Counted from the stretch's first letter, positions 39,151 through 45,694 are shown. The stretch is DNA of 46,441 nt from Treponema sp. (GCA_017534445.1 JAFXWC010000052.1:1-46441); one strand, 5' to 3'. Program-made: numbers and translations. Notes: generated by a model from the letters alone, not told the origin.

Positions 39151-39405
39151 ATGGACGCTAAAAGGATAGAAAAGGCAATCAAAGAAGCAAAGGAAAAGAT
39201 TGCTATAAAGAAACTGGAAGAAATAGGCGCAAGGCCATCGGCTATTCAGACAGGAAAACAGAAAGAATTTTTTGTTATTGTTGAAACAAGCGATACGGAA
39301 AAGCAAAAACGAGTTGAAGAGTTAAAACCAGTTTGCGAAGCGTATGGAGTTGATTTAGGGGTCATATATGTTACACGTTCTACAGAATTAGAGGGGCTTG
39401 AATGA
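39151..39405 (+). CDS. Small element protein, paralogue 2 of a tandem trio
   Basis: 84 residues. RIEKAIKEAKEKIAIKKLEEIGA is nearly shared with the third gene (RIEKAIKQAQKKIAFKKLG), and the second half (FFVIVETSDTEKQKRVEELKPVCEAYGVDLGVIY) follows the trio's fold. It overlaps the next gene by four bases (ATGA). Function unknown; RNA or protein binding is only a guess. Confidence 0.7.
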   Translation: MDAKRIEKAIKEAKEKIAIKKLEEIGARPSAIQTGKQKEFFVIVETSDTEKQKRVEELKPVCEAYGVDLGVIYVTRSTELEGLE

Positions 39406-39686
39406 ATCTTGGAAGGATAGAAAAGGCAATCAAACAGGCACAGAAGAAGATTGCGTTTAAGAAATTAGGATGGCTCAAGGCGTTTGTCTATTATGACAAG
39501 GAAAAGAAAAGCTACAGGCTTGTCTATAACTTCTATGTAAAAAAGGGAGAGGATAAAAGCCCGAAACAACAGGCAGAAATGGACAGGATAGAAAAACTTT
39601 GTAAAGAGTGCGGGATAGATTGCCATATAAATATTTTCATTGATGATTTAGGGGATGAATTCGGAGAGGGTACGAATGGAAACTAA
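39402..39686 (+). CDS. Small element protein, paralogue 3 of a tandem trio
   Basis: 94 residues, the longest of the trio. After the shared N-terminal helix it reads YRLVYNFYVKKGEDKSPKQQ and IEKLCKECGIDCHINIFIDD. Its end overlaps the start of the terminase-like gene by 11 bases. The tight overlaps mean the whole block from 38398 to 40655 is read as one message. Confidence 0.7.
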   Translation: MNLGRIEKAIKQAQKKIAFKKLGWLKAFVYYDKEKKSYRLVYNFYVKKGEDKSPKQQAEMDRIEKLCKECGIDCHINIFIDDLGDEFGEGTNGN

Positions 39687-40056
39687 AATAAATGTTTTTT
39701 CTCCTAAACAGGAAAATTTTATATCTGAATACTTGCAAAGCGGAAACATAACGCAAGCGGCAAAAAAAGCAGGGGTTACCAAAAAAGCCGTTTATAGATG
39801 GCTGAAAAATGGACTTGAAGAAGAAATAGCGGAAAGACAAAAAAAGATTGCTGACAAAGCAATAAAGCAGATGCAGACGGCAACGGTAGAAGCAACAAAC
39901 TATTTGTTGTCGGTTGTAAAAAATGAGCAATCACCGTCAAGCGAAAAGCTCAAGGCGGCTGACTTGCTGACGAGGAACGGATTAAAGGCTTTTGAATCTG
40001 ACAGGCTTGCATTGCTTGCAGATTTAGAAAATAAATTGGAGGAACTTAGCGAATGA
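39676..40056 (+). CDS. Small-terminase-like helix-turn-helix protein
   Basis: 126 residues. KQENFISEYLQSGNITQAAKKAGVTKKAVYRWLKNG is a helix-turn-helix of the kind found at the N-terminus of phage small terminase subunits (phBC6A51-type). A helical segment (TATVEATNYLLSVVKNEQSPSSEKLKAADLLTRNG) matches the oligomerisation region. The ATG at 39676 is chosen because GGAGAGG is seven bases upstream. No large terminase lies nearby, so it might redirect another phage's packaging machine. It overlaps the next gene by four bases. Confidence 0.65.
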   Translation: METKINVFSPKQENFISEYLQSGNITQAAKKAGVTKKAVYRWLKNGLEEEIAERQKKIADKAIKQMQTATVEATNYLLSVVKNEQSPSSEKLKAADLLTRNGLKAFESDRLALLADLENKLEELSE

Positions 40057-40655
40057 AAGCTAGAGCTGATTTCAAAAAATTGATGTCGGATATTTCAGAT
40101 GTTTATTTGAAATCATTGAAAGAAATTTCCGCTTACTGGAAGGATAGCGGGGAGAAGCGGACAACGGAAAACGGAAGGGAGCGTATCATAGCAGCGGAGC
40201 CGGAAGAAAAGCGTCTTGAAACCGTCCATGAAATGGAAAGCAAGGCTTTTTCAGAAATACAGGCCTTAAAGGATGCTTGGGAAAAGTCGGAGGATGAATT
40301 CTTCTTACCATCGGGCGCGGACATTACCCAGGATGAAAAACTTCTTGATGAAAGTTTCGGCATTACCCCTGACCAGTTGAAAGCTCTTGCCAACAAGTAT
40401 TTTGGGCAGAACATGACGATGGAGCAGAAGATATTGACCTTTGCAAAAAACAAAGAAAAGTATTCTGGAATTCTTTTGCTTCCACACACCCAGAGCAAGG
40501 AAGACCGCTTGAACATCCTAGAACTGTACGATTCCAAGAATTTGCGCGGTATGTACAAGAGTACGGCAGAGCGCGGGGGCGATGCGGTCAAGCCTTATGA
40601 TTTCCAGAACTGGTACAAGAACATCTTGGACAAGTTCATCGGATATATTGCATAG
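40053..40655 (+). CDS. Unknown element protein, 200 residues
   Basis: Helical, charged protein starting with ATGA overlap on the terminase-like gene. Segments: SEIQALKDAWEKSEDEFFLPSGADITQDEKLLDESF, then LKALANKYFGQNMTMEQKILTFAKNKEKYSGILLLPHTQSKEDR. No signal peptide, membrane segment or recognised motif. As partner of the small-terminase-like gene it may work in packaging or capsid redirection; this is context only. It is the last gene of the left-hand message. Confidence 0.6.
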   Translation: MKARADFKKLMSDISDVYLKSLKEISAYWKDSGEKRTTENGRERIIAAEPEEKRLETVHEMESKAFSEIQALKDAWEKSEDEFFLPSGADITQDEKLLDESFGITPDQLKALANKYFGQNMTMEQKILTFAKNKEKYSGILLLPHTQSKEDRLNILELYDSKNLRGMYKSTAERGGDAVKPYDFQNWYKNILDKFIGYIA

Positions 40656-40969
40656 ATTCAACTATTGAGTTGAAAACAAAACTTTGTCTGCGCTTGTGGC
40701 GGGTATCTTTAGAACAGGAGGGAAAATCCCGCTATTGGTCGAAAAGGAACGCCACGAGCTTTATTCTTGCCTGTTGCTTGCTCTTAGTCATTTTTGGCTA
40801 ATAGCATGAAGTTGCTCTTACTTATTTTTGAGTAATAGCATGATGTTCTTTGACATATAGAACGCTTTTAAATTCAGCTTTAAGGGCGTGTATTGGGCTT
40901 GTAGTGCGTTGGTTTTGAAAAAGAGGGTAAAACTATAAGGAAGAGGGAAAGACGCTCCAGAGCTGATGC
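40656..40969. other. Non-coding gap with hairpins and two repeats
   Basis: A TTCAAC/GTTGAA hairpin follows the stop codon. Two tandem 34-base units occupy 40778-40845 (each TTGCTCTTA, stem-loop with an ATTTTT loop, TAATAGCATGA). The segment 40889-40930 is repeated at 43471-43512. No gene with a ribosome site was found on either strand. The C-terminus of the repressor gene begins at its right edge. Confidence 0.6.
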
Positions 40970-41257
40970 TTAATTTTCATTTATGGCATTTTGTACAGCG
41001 TTTTTTAAGTTTTTGTATTTTTCCTTATATGGATTTTTTTCTATCCCAAAAATTAAGTATTCGATAGATACATCCAGAACTCTTGCTAATTCTAAGGTTT
41101 CTCTTATATCCGGGATAAACTTGTTATATATTTGTGTTTCAATTAGTCTAGGCTCTTTTCCTATTTCTGTTGATAACTCTTTTTGTGTTAATCCCTTGTA
41201 TTTAAGTTCATCTTTTATACGTTGCCAAAATTGCACAATATCGAAATCTGTACTCAT
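40970..41257 (-). CDS. Cro/CI-type repressor with helix-turn-helix
   Basis: 95 residues from the ATG at 41257 (an ATG 11 codons earlier lies closer to the promoter and has no better site). Residues 5-65 form an XRE-type HTH: FWQRIKDELKYKGLTQKELSTEIG, ARVLDVSIEYLIFG. No C-terminal peptidase-like LexA domain, so it is not a self-cleaving CI. It is the only minus-strand gene of the island and faces an intergenic region of 160 bases with opposing promoters, the usual layout of a lysogeny or excision switch. Confidence 0.85.
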   Translation of the reverse strand: MSTDFDIVQFWQRIKDELKYKGLTQKELSTEIGKEPRLIETQIYNKFIPDIRETLELARVLDVSIEYLIFGIEKNPYKEKYKNLKNAVQNAINEN

Positions 41258-41288
41258 ATATTTCTTATCGGAAACTACAAAGAAATAC

Positions 41289-41308
41289 AAAATACATTTT
41301 GTTATGTA
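41289..41308. promoter_or_regulatory. Second candidate operator near the repressor gene
   Basis: ATACA-based inverted repeat AATACAT-TTTGTT-ATGTATT, sharing the TACAT/ATGTA half-site with the large palindrome at 41341. It lies between the repressor's start and the switch, where repressor binding could tune its own expression. Confidence 0.45.
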
Positions 41309-41338
41309 TTTATTTATGTATATATATATTTATTTTTA

Positions 41339-41401
41339 TTGACAAATACAAATTAATATGTATAATTATATTTAATTATACATAATTAATATGTATTTGT
41401 C
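41339..41401. promoter_or_regulatory. Symmetric regulatory switch: face-to-face promoters in a 61-base palindrome
   Basis: Two 28-29 base arms (GACAAATACAWATTAAT, then ATGTATAATTA) form an imperfect inverted repeat over 41341-41401. The rightward promoter is TTGACA (41339-41344), 16 bases, TATAAT (41361-41366). The mirror image gives a leftward TATAAT (41375-41380 on the minus strand) with a weaker -35 box (AAGACA). The two transcripts would start within the same loop and cross. The repressor gene is left and the early genes are right. Confidence 0.65.
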
Positions 41402-41417
41402 TTTTAGGGGGTACGCT

Positions 41418-41609
41418 ATGGCAAGGGCTGAATTCTTTCCAGAATACTTTGATGGGGAAGCAGTGGACTTTGAGCAGGAATTCTTTGATACATTCCCAAA
41501 GGCTGAAAAGTACACGAGGGAACTTTCAAAGAAACATCCAAAGACCGTTTTTATTGTGCAGGTTGTCATTTCTGATTGCAGGTACAAGAACGGAATCAAA
41601 CAGGAATAG
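41418..41609 (+). CDS. Small element protein (63 residues)
   Basis: Starts at 41418 with AGGGGG six bases upstream; an ATG nine codons earlier lies inside the palindrome. Sequence is acidic and aromatic (FFPEYFDGEAVDFEQEFFDTFPKAEKY). No recognised family. First gene rightward of the switch, the place where Cro-like, antirepressor or anti-host proteins are often found. Confidence 0.6.
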   Translation: MARAEFFPEYFDGEAVDFEQEFFDTFPKAEKYTRELSKKHPKTVFIVQVVISDCRYKNGIKQE

Positions 41610-41623
41610 GAGGTAAAAAGGGC

Positions 41624-41812
41624 ATGGTTTTTGTAAAAGTTGGCGACAGGGTAAAACACCGACTTTTAGGGCTTGGTACTGTTCTTGAAGTTATGCCGGA
41701 TAGCGTCAAGATAAAGTTTGATGCTCTGGCAACAGCAAGGAACATACGCAAGGATTACAGCGGAATTTCTAAGATAGGAGAAAACCACAGTGAAGAACGA
41801 AACAGAAGCTAA
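41624..41812 (+). CDS. Small SH3/KOW-like element protein
   Basis: 62 residues. VGDRVKHRLLGLGTVLEVMPDSVKIKFD is a small beta-barrel pattern like KOW/Tudor or the C-terminal domain of UvrD-like helicases (DUF3553-type). AGGAGG is 10-11 bases upstream, so the start at 41624 is preferred to an ATG 16 codons earlier that overlaps the preceding gene. Its end overlaps the next gene by 23 bases. Confidence 0.6.
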   Translation: MVFVKVGDRVKHRLLGLGTVLEVMPDSVKIKFDALATARNIRKDYSGISKIGENHSEERNRS

Positions 41813-42206
41813 AGGCAAAGAAGAAAAAAGATTCCTTTGGGTCAATGAAAGCCCTGAAAAATTGAAAAGATTCCTTTGGGTCAAAGAATACAAAGAAAAC
41901 AATGGAGAATTGAATGGTATAGATTCCTTTCCAGGAGTAGAAAGCAAAATGCGGAAAATTAAGAGTATTCTTAATATGTTCCTTTCCTATGCCTTTGAAC
42001 AAATGCAAATGAGCGATTACGCGAAATTCCCCAGTGAGTGCATATCTCTTATAGAACTTCTTAACGAGAATATGGATTCTTTGGAGATGGAAATGGACGA
42101 AGCTCTTTTGTATGCGAAGACGAAGAAACAAGGCGAAAGAGTTAGACGTGTGAGGCATAAAAAAGCCCTGTCTGTACAAGAAACGGAAACAGACAAGGCT
42201 AACTAG
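41790..42206 (+). CDS. Unknown charged element protein
   Basis: 138 residues, starting with GTG after TAGGAG. An internal direct repeat, KRFLWVN and KRFLWVK 17 residues apart, is also near-identical in DNA, pointing to a recent small duplication. The middle is helical (MRKIKSILNMFLSYAFEQMQMSDYAKFP) and the C-terminus basic. Family not recognised. Part of the right-hand message that leads into the replication genes. Confidence 0.6.
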   Translation: MKNETEAKGKEEKRFLWVNESPEKLKRFLWVKEYKENNGELNGIDSFPGVESKMRKIKSILNMFLSYAFEQMQMSDYAKFPSECISLIELLNENMDSLEMEMDEALLYAKTKKQGERVRRVRHKKALSVQETETDKAN

Positions 42207-42250
42207 GTTTGACTACCTAAGCAAATATTAGCACGGCATTGTTTTTTTTT

Positions 42251-42283
42251 CAAGGTGTGGAAATTTCTTTCCATGCCTTGAGC
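42251..42283 (+). repeat. Long hairpin before the excisionase-like gene
   Basis: TCAAGGTGTGGAAA and TTTCCATGCCTTGA form a 14-base stem with two G-T pairs around a four-base loop. It is preceded by T8, not followed by it, so it may be a terminator for the minus strand or a leader structure for the gene at 42306. Confidence 0.5.
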
Positions 42284-42305
42284 GTTTTATAGGAGGATTG
42301 AAACT

Positions 42306-42512
42306 ATGAAAAAATTCACGGCAAGGGAAGTAGCGGAAAATGTAGGTTTAAGTTATTGCTATTTCTTGCAGAAGGTTAAAGCGGGAGATTTCCCGCACCA
42401 CCGTTTATCACCTAAAAGGATTTTCTTTACACAAGAAGATATTGACGCGATTATCGCAAATTCGGCAGTCCCGGCAAAATCTGCAAAGATTGCGGGGGGG
42501 GCTAATGAGTGA
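42306..42512 (+). CDS. Excisionase-like (AlpA/MerR-type) helix-turn-helix protein
   Basis: 68 residues. FTAREVAENVGLSYCYFLQKVKAGDFPHHRLSPKRIFFTQEDIDAII is the winged-helix pattern of AlpA, Xis and related proteins. These assist integrase in excision or activate it. AGGAGG stands before the ATG. It overlaps the replisome-organiser gene by 8 bases. In phage satellites AlpA-like activators are often next to replication genes, as here. Confidence 0.75.
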   Translation: MKKFTAREVAENVGLSYCYFLQKVKAGDFPHHRLSPKRIFFTQEDIDAIIANSAVPAKSAKIAGGANE

Positions 42513-43404
42513 AAAGAATACTCCCCAAAAAAGATTCTACTGGCTCAAACTTTTCAAAGATTTCTTTGAAGACGCAACTATAAAATACATTGAAAGTCAA
42601 GAAAACGGAATTCTTTACTCCTACTTTTATTTGAAACTCTGTTGCAAGTCTTTGGACATGGAAAGTGATGGGATGCTTGTTCGCTATATTGGTAATAAGG
42701 TTATCCCGCATGATGCCGTATCTCTTGCAGACTTGACGCGTACAGACGTTGATATAGTAAGAAGTGCGCTTAAACTTTTTCTTGAATGGGGGCTTGTCGA
42801 AAAGCGCAATGAATTTTTATATCTACCCCGATTAAAGGAAATGGTCGGCTCTGAATGTGAATCTGCAAGACGAGTACGGGAATACAGGGCAAGGAAAGAG
42901 ACTTTAGGAAACATGGTGCAAGAATGTATTGCAGATGATTCCGAAGAGCCACAAGAGCCACAAGAGCCACAAGAGCCACAAGAGCCACAAGAGCCACAAG
43001 AGCCAGAAGAGCCAGAAGAGCCAGAAGAATCGCAAGAGCCAGAAGAATCGCAAGGTTATTCCCCCTATAACTTCACAGGGGGGGGAGATTTCACGGAGCA
43101 GGAAGAGCCGGAAGAAGAGCATGACATACGTAGAGATTTTTTCACTTGTAAAAGTCTTTATGAAGATGTCGAAATTCCGACACCTAAGCAAGTGTTTGAT
43201 TTTTACAAAGAATACCGACTTGTACGAATGCCCCATGATTTCTATAACTATCAGCAAACCCATGAATGGAAGGATGAATACGGGAATAGAATTAAAAACT
43301 GGCGCGGGGCTTACCGTACGATTGACGCGATGTATCAAAATGAAGGTGGAAAAAATGAACTCCATAACCCCGATTTAATTTTTGACCCCGTAAAGTACAT
43401 CTAG
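42505..43404 (+). CDS. Phage replisome organiser protein
   Basis: 299 residues from ATG at 42505. Residues 8-115 match the phage replisome-organiser N-terminal domain: KRFYWLKLFKDFFEDATIKYIESQENG, SYFYLKLCCKSL, GMLVRYIGNKVIPHDAVSLADLTRTDVDIVRSALKLF, MVGSECESARRVREYR. A Glu-Pro-Gln repeat covers about 147-185. The C-terminal region (FDFYKEYRLVRMPHDFYNYQ, NWRGAYRTIDAMYQ) resembles a helicase-loader-type segment. It probably opens the element's origin and loads a host helicase. The origin may be the palindrome array at 44931-45203. Confidence 0.85.
   Translation: MSEKNTPQKRFYWLKLFKDFFEDATIKYIESQENGILYSYFYLKLCCKSLDMESDGMLVRYIGNKVIPHDAVSLADLTRTDVDIVRSALKLFLEWGLVEKRNEFLYLPRLKEMVGSECESARRVREYRARKETLGNMVQECIADDSEEPQEPQEPQEPQEPQEPQEPEEPEEPEESQEPEESQGYSPYNFTGGGDFTEQEEPEEEHDIRRDFFTCKSLYEDVEIPTPKQVFDFYKEYRLVRMPHDFYNYQQTHEWKDEYGNRIKNWRGAYRTIDAMYQNEGGKNELHNPDLIFDPVKYI
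42946..43054 (+). repeat. 9-bp microsatellite coding for Glu-Pro-Gln/Glu
   Basis: About twelve imperfect copies of GAGCCACAA, ending with GAGCCAGAA and GAATCGCAA variants. The length is a multiple of three, so copy-number changes keep the frame. It makes a flexible acidic linker between two domains of the replisome organiser and is a likely hotspot of length variation. Confidence 0.8.
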
Positions 43405-43409
43405 CAGGG

Positions 43410-43459
43410 AAAGCCCCTCTTGTATAGCGCTAAAGACGGCTTGCAAGGGGGGCTTTTTA
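43410..43459 (+). terminator. Terminator after the replisome organiser
   Basis: AAAGCCCCTCTTG and CAAGGGGGGCTTT pair over 13 bases with one wobble, followed by T-rich sequence. The loop is 20 bases. Confidence 0.7.
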
Positions 43460-43577
43460 TTTGGTTGGTATGTATTGGGCTTGTGTTGCGACGGATTTGA
43501 AAAAAGGTGTAATTTCTCAAAAGTTCCAAAAGAAACGCATAGCGGGCTTTTTTTTTATGTTTCAAGGGGGTTTACCT

Positions 43578-44024
43578 ATGGGATTTACAATCGACTTTTC
43601 GGAGTTTGAAAAATACGTTAAGGCCATGAAGGCAACCGAGAGGGATTTTAATAATTTTCTCCGTGATTTCCTTCTTAGAATGGCAAATGAAGTTTTAAGG
43701 GAAACAAAACTAAAACAAAGTGGGCATTATGGGGAGGATTTCAAGGCTTATGACACCGGGGCCATGACAAACGCATGGACGCTTGGCAGCATTACAGGAA
43801 GCGGGCGGGATATATCCGTAGAAATAATTAACCCTATGGAATACGCGACAGACATAGAATATGGGCATAGAATCGTTGTTGGTACAGGTGAAAATAAAAA
43901 GGAGGTCGGTTGGTTTGATGGAAAATTCATGCTGAAAACATCAATAGAGAATATACAACGGCAAATGCCCGCGGCGTATGACATAGCCTTTAGGCAATTT
44001 TGCAAAAGCCATGGGATAGTCTGA
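43578..44024 (+). CDS. HK97 gp10-like phage tail protein
   Basis: 148 residues from ATG at 43578 (AAGGGGG upstream; a start 39 codons earlier would run through the intergenic repeat). FTIDFSEFEKYVKAMKATERDFNNFLRDFLLRMANEVL, then YDTGAMTNAWTLGSI, NPMEYATDIEYGHRIVVGT is the standard pattern of the HK97-gp10 family, which joins head and tail or completes the tail. It is the second structural protein of the island, 6 kb from the tape-measure-like gene and without head genes. Confidence 0.8.
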   Translation: MGFTIDFSEFEKYVKAMKATERDFNNFLRDFLLRMANEVLRETKLKQSGHYGEDFKAYDTGAMTNAWTLGSITGSGRDISVEIINPMEYATDIEYGHRIVVGTGENKKEVGWFDGKFMLKTSIENIQRQMPAAYDIAFRQFCKSHGIV

Positions 44025-44184
44025 CTTGAATATTATTGTATTTACGACATCAATGTCGAAAACTTTTGTAGATGCTTTTTTCCATTTTTTCGGGGCTGAT
44101 TGAATGGCGGGCGGTTTTTATGCGTTTGGTGGCTTTTTGAAATGACTTTCAAAATTCTGTAAGTTACAACAGGAGGTAAAACCA

Positions 44185-44367
44185 ATGGACTACAGGAACA
44201 AGGCAACGTTTATTTTTTTCATAATGCCAGACGGCAATAAATACAGGTGCATTTATGAGAATGAGCTTGTAGCGGAAGAAGAAACCATAGAAGGTGTAAA
44301 GGAAAAATGCCGGGATTATGCAAGGCGCAAGTCTTTGAATGAAAACGTGAACACCGTTTTTTTTTAA
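44185..44367 (+). CDS. Small element protein (60 residues)
   Basis: AGGAGG lies eight bases before ATG. Sequence: ATFIFFIMPDGNKYRCIYEN, then AEEETIEGVKEKCRDYARRK, a beta-beta-alpha pattern. No recognised family. It follows the gp10-like gene after 160 bases that contain a CGACAT-CA-ATGTCG hairpin (44045-44058). Confidence 0.65.
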   Translation: MDYRNKATFIFFIMPDGNKYRCIYENELVAEEETIEGVKEKCRDYARRKSLNENVNTVFF

Positions 44368-44419
44368 GGGCAGGAAAAGAACACTATAAGACAAGCAAGC
44401 ATTGATTCATATTTTTTTT

Positions 44420-44450
44420 AAGGGTGTCGCTTTTCGTGACACCCTTTTTA
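44420..44450 (+). terminator. Terminator after the right-hand genes
   Basis: AAGGGTGTC and GACACCCTT form a 9-base stem followed by TTTTTA. The same AAGGGGTCAC/GTGACACCCTT-like stem occurs at 35309-35336. Confidence 0.8.
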
Positions 44451-44550
44451 TATCTTTACTCCGGCCAGTAGAGGGCGCAGTTCTTCTACGGATTTGCAGA
44501 AAACGTTCAGTAAATACCCATGTACTGCCACCTCGCACAGCCTTTGTCCC

Positions 44551-44576
44551 TAAGTGGGAAAATACTTTCCCACTTA
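44551..44576. repeat. Perfect 11-bp inverted repeat
   Basis: TAAGTGGGAAA, loop ATAC, TTTCCCACTTA. No T-run follows. First of the palindrome series of the right end. Confidence 0.7.
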
Positions 44577-44850
44577 ATAAACGCTGCACAGTTTCATTAA
44601 TGGTTGATTATACCACCGTAAAAGTTTTAACGGAGGTACAGAACAACGGCGGTATATTGAGTTAAAGATAAGGAACTGGATAGCAAACCGCTACTGATGA
44701 GGGAACAGGTTTTGAACTTGGATATGAAAGTCCGAGTTTTAGGGAATAAGAATATCTAAGGGGGTGTCTGTTTGGTATACCCCTTTTTATATCTAAGGGG
44801 GTGACGTGAGACCACCCCATTGTTTTCGTGGAGTAGAACGGATGGAAGTT

Positions 44851-44866
44851 GACGGAGTACTCCGTC
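44851..44866. repeat. Perfect 16-bp palindrome
   Basis: GACGGAGTACTCCGTC, with no loop. Its centre AGTACT recurs in the palindrome at 45695. Confidence 0.75.
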
Positions 44867-44930
44867 GAGTTGACATGAGGTGTCCCATTTTGGCGTGAGA
44901 CCCCCCCCTGTTAAACGGTATAGGGGGCGG

Positions 44931-45203
44931 GGCAATTTGCAAAATGAAACAGGCAATTTGCAAAATGAAAAATGGGGTAACAATGTTACTAATTCTGGTA
45001 ACAATGTTACAAAAGAAAAACGTTACAATGTAACAAAACGTTACCTTGTAGAAAACGTTACAATGTAACAAAAAAGCGTTACTTTGTAACAATCTGAAAA
45101 ACTAAAAGAATACACGTTACTTTGTAACAAAAGACCGTTACAATGTAACAAACAGACGTTACTTTGTAACAAGGATGTAACAAAAATGTAACAAGGATGT
45201 AAC
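44931..45203. repeat. Iteron-like array of GTTAC-NNN-GTAAC palindromes
   Basis: Two 21-bp direct repeats open the array (GGCAATTTGCAAAATGAAA at 44931 and 44952). Then GTAACAATGTTAC at 44977 and 44998; GTTACAATGTAAC at 45022, 45057 and 45137; GTTACTTTGTAAC at 45078, 45116 and 45158; and a degenerate GTTACCTTGTAGA at 45040. Three ATGTAAC half-sites close it at 45173-45203. Steps of exactly 21 bases (two helical turns) recur. This is the structure of iterons or centromere-like sites. A replication origin served by the nearby replisome organiser is a likely role. Confidence 0.85.
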
Positions 45204-45218
45204 ACAGAGTAAGAGTAA

Positions 45219-45286
45219 TATCAATATCAATATCAAGACTAAGAGTGGAGAGTGGAGAGAAAAGAATAAGACCTCTGATATTGATA
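45219..45286. repeat. ATATCA repeats with inverted partner
   Basis: Three overlapping copies of ATATCA (TATCAATATCAATATCA, 45219-45235) and an inverted partner TGATATTGATA at 45276-45286. It lies directly right of the iteron array and is A/T-rich, as in origins. Confidence 0.5.
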
Positions 45287-45312
45287 GTACTTTTGTCTTT
45301 TTTGTCATGGGG

Positions 45313-45332
45313 TATTGATTTTTAAATCAATA
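45313..45332. repeat. Perfect 9-bp inverted repeat
   Basis: TATTGATTT, two bases, AAATCAATA. Confidence 0.65.
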
Positions 45333-45363
45333 GGGGTCTTGGTAAAAGCATTATTTGTAACAA

Positions 45364-45434
45364 GTTAGAGGTTTACTTCTTTTGGTGGGTCTTTTTTGAC
45401 CGACCAATATTTTGTTAGAGGTTTACTTCTTTTT
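45364..45434 (+). repeat. 20-bp direct repeat, 50 bases apart
   Basis: GTTAGAGGTTTACTTCTTTT at 45364-45383 and again at 45414-45433, identical. The TTTACTTC part is also the complement of the 22-bp repeat that follows (GAAGTAAA). Confidence 0.75.
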
Positions 45435-45443
45435 GGGTAACCC

Positions 45444-45461
45444 TTCCGCAGTACAGCGGAA
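45444..45461. repeat. Hairpin with AGTACA loop, copy 1
   Basis: TTCCGC-AGTACA-GCGGAA. A second hairpin with different stem and the same loop lies at 45623-45644. Confidence 0.65.
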
Positions 45462-45523
45462 ACTTTATCTTTGAAGTAAAGAAACTTTATCTTTGAAGTA
45501 AAGAAACTTTATCTTTGAAGTAA
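45460..45523 (+). repeat. 22-bp tandem repeat, three copies
   Basis: AAACTTTATCTTTGAAGTAA plus AG at 45460, 45482 and 45504; the last copy lacks the final bases. All copies are otherwise identical. Confidence 0.9.
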
Positions 45524-45559
45524 TATTAAACTGATTTAACATCTCATTTGTACAACATT

Positions 45560-45609
45560 CCAGAAGCTTTTTCTGGCTGAATATTAAACAAGGTTTGTAA
45601 TTGATTACA
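45560..45609. repeat. Two short hairpins
   Basis: CCAGAA-GCTTT-TTCTGG at 45560-45576 and TGTAAT-TG-ATTACA at 45596-45609. Confidence 0.5.
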
Positions 45610-45622
45610 GAACTTCCGAAAG

Positions 45623-45644
45623 TTTTCCGAAGTACATCGGAAAA
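45623..45644. repeat. Hairpin with AGTACA loop, copy 2
   Basis: TTTTCCGA, AGTACA, TCGGAAAA. The stem differs from copy 1 at 45444 but is again perfect and the loop is identical. Confidence 0.65.
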
Positions 45645-45694
45645 GAATTCCCGCGCTTTAGTATCGGTATTAAAACCGAAAGCAAAATAAAAAG

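Noticed and set aside
42929..43378. Second long frame with His-Lys-Ser repeats inside the replisome-organiser gene
   Set aside because: It is the other-frame reading of the 9-bp microsatellite; the organiser frame has the recognisable domain.
44402..44665. 87-residue plus-strand frame
   Set aside because: It starts inside a terminator region, lacks a ribosome site and crosses a perfect inverted repeat at 44551.
44931..45203. CRISPR array
   Set aside because: Repeats are 13-base palindromes with 4-25 base gaps, not 25-37 base direct repeats with uniform unique spacers, and no cas gene is present.
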